Below are positions 23,764 to 24,689 of a stretch of 24,689 nucleotides of DNA, piece by piece; the stretch's first letter is position 1, and the number at the start of each line of letters is the position of its first letter. The stretch spans positions 1-24,689 of the forward strand of contig BBFS01000073.1 of assembly GCA_001313365.1 (NCBI GenBank), in the 5' to 3' direction. Made by a program: the position numbers and the translations under genes. The stretch comes from Paenarthrobacter nitroguajacolicus JCM 14115. GTDB taxonomy: Bacteria; Actinomycetota; Actinomycetes; Actinomycetales; Micrococcaceae. The notes beneath the pieces were generated by a model. It did not search any database and was not told the origin of the DNA. It saw nothing but the letters and a program-made list of their open reading frames with translations.

Positions 23764-24689
23764 ATGACCTCTGACACCTCAATGGCCGGGATACTGCGCC
23801 GCCCATACCTGCTTGCCACCGTAGGGGGCGTGCGCACTTGTGTTCCTGAGCGCGTTCGAGTCCCTCGCAGTGACCACCATCATGCCGCTCGTCAGCCGCG
23901 ACCTGGACGGAGCCAGCCTCTACGCGCTGCTTTCGCAGGCCCACTGGCTACAGGCGTGATGGGCATGGTGGCGGCAGGAAACTGGTCGGACCGTCGTGGT
24001 CCGGCGGCGCCGTTGTACTCCTCCGTGGCGTTGTTCGTGGCTGGCCTGCTGATCGCCGGTACGGCCGGAACCATGGAGATGCTGGTGCTGGGGGGGCGCC
24101 TGGTACAAGGACTTGGTGGCGGCGCGATGACCGTGGCCCTCTACGTGTTGGTTGCCCGCGTGTACCCGCCGGTGCTCCACCCGAAGATCTTCGCCGCCTT
24201 CGCCGCGTCCTGGGTGGTTCCTTCCCTGGTGGGTCCATTCGCGGCCGGTGTGGTGGCCCAACTGAGCAGTTGGCACTGGGTGTTCCTAGGGGTGGTGGGC
24301 CTGGTAGTTCCAGCTTTGCTGATGGTGGTGCCGGCCGTGCGGGGGATGAATTCCGAACCCGCCTCCGAGCCCGTTCCCTGGGCCTTCGGTCGTGTGGGGT
24401 GGGCGGCGCTCGCCGCCGTCGCTGTCCTCGGACTGAACCTGTCCGCGGAGGTGCCCGGCTTCGGTGGGGTGATTGCCGTCGTCGCGCTGGTCATTGCCAT
24501 TATCGCGGTGAAGCCGCTGGTTCCGCGGGGAACCCTCACCGCGCGACGCGGTCTGCCCAGTGTGATCCTGGTCCGCGGGCTGGCATCTGCGGCGTTCTTC
24601 GGGGCCGAGGTGTACCTGCCGTACCTGCTGACCGAGCGCTACGCGTTCACGCCGACGTTCGCCGGGCTGACACTGACCGGGAGCCGCGC
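23764..24689 (+). CDS. MFS drug-type exporter, 3'-truncated by the window edge
   Basis: Starts at ATG 23764 (MTSDTSMAGILRRPYLLATV) and runs off the window after about 305 aa. Spans and motifs include ALVFLSAFESLAVTTIMPLV, the loop GNWSDRRGPAAPLYSS (MFS motif A type), LGRLVQGLGGGAMTVALYVL, AAFAASWVVPSLVGPFAAGV and LSSWHWVFLGVVGLVVPALL. The last two match the motif-C region of DHA1/DHA2 drug:H+ antiporters. Indels lie near 23825 (G5 tract) and 23928. G7 24090-24096 adds one Gly to the usual LGRLVQG, as if four G had become seven. No ribosome binding site precedes the start, consistent with a leaderless transcript. Control by SoxR suggests export of redox-active toxic compounds. Confidence 0.9.
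   Translation, partial: MTSDTSMAGILRRPYLLATVGGVRTCVPERVRVPRSDHHHAARQPRPGRSQPLRAAFAGPLATGVMGMVAAGNWSDRRGPAAPLYSSVALFVAGLLIAGTAGTMEMLVLGGRLVQGLGGGAMTVALYVLVARVYPPVLHPKIFAAFAASWVVPSLVGPFAAGVVAQLSSWHWVFLGVVGLVVPALLMVVPAVRGMNSEPASEPVPWAFGRVGWAALAAVAVLGLNLSAEVPGFGGVIAVVALVIAIIAVKPLVPRGTLTARRGLPSVILVRGLASAAFFGAEVYLPYLLTERYAFTPTFAGLTLTGSR

Noticed and set aside
503..24096. Phase variation through poly-G/poly-C tracts
   Set aside because: The tracts lie in housekeeping genes such as trmB and at ATPase signature motifs as well as accessory genes, and they share one length. That fits a technical cause, not contingency loci.

Overview
The window is high-GC DNA that looks like the chromosome of an actinobacterium of the Micrococcaceae, most likely Arthrobacter or Paenarthrobacter. 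This rests on codon usage, GTG starts, tightly overlapping genes and the protein types (NimT-like and MHS permeases, an ECF sigma factor with an RskA-like partner, SoxR, AbiEi/DUF559 proteins). The genus is an inference from protein character; no search was possible. No rRNA, tRNA, CRISPR array, transposase or prophage gene was seen.

Sequence quality governs how the window must be read. Nearly every gene is broken by small indels. G or C runs of exactly seven are far too common: I count about 52, against about six runs of six, six of eight and none longer. Where a protein family or reading frame fixes the true length, it is usually four or five. I therefore describe most genes as single intact CDSs with apparent frameshifts, not as pseudogenes.

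Layout. 1-367: tandem repeats and a GntR promoter. 368-2210 (+): FCD-type GntR regulator overlapping an MFS permease. 2237-2946 (-): WYL regulator, divergent from an alpha/beta hydrolase (3020-3772, +). 3798-7268 (-): large SWIM-SNF2 helicase, divergent from a very acidic DUF4375 protein (7437-8289, +). 8306-8416: hairpin with a duplicated arm. 8479-11113 (+): three-gene ABC exporter (two permeases and an ATPase). 11125-13030: three copies of a 73-nt quasi-palindrome flanking a DUF5655 gene (-) and an AbiEi/DUF559 gene (+). 13035-14900: COG4315-type lipoprotein (-), divergent from an ECF sigma/anti-sigma pair (+), with matching ECF-type promoters on both strands. 14904-16730 (-): trmB, a small membrane protein and an SRPBCC protein. 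16800-17236 (-): membrane protein. 17371-18651 (+): NimT/CynX-like MFS. 18652-18716: 65-nt hairpin. 18729-21289 (-): M20 amidohydrolase followed by an MHS permease, divergent from a double-Lrp regulator (21434-22474, +). 22488-23698 (-): soxR then a His-rich methyltransferase, divergent from an MFS drug-type exporter (23764 to the edge, +) across a textbook SoxR box.

The recurring theme is a regulator next to its likely target: GntR/MFS, WYL/hydrolase, sigma factor/lipoprotein, Lrp/amidohydrolase-permease and SoxR/exporter. The least explained material is the 73-nt element family with its two bracketed genes. The best-supported regulatory predictions are the paired ECF promoters and the SoxR-controlled, probably leaderless exporter gene.
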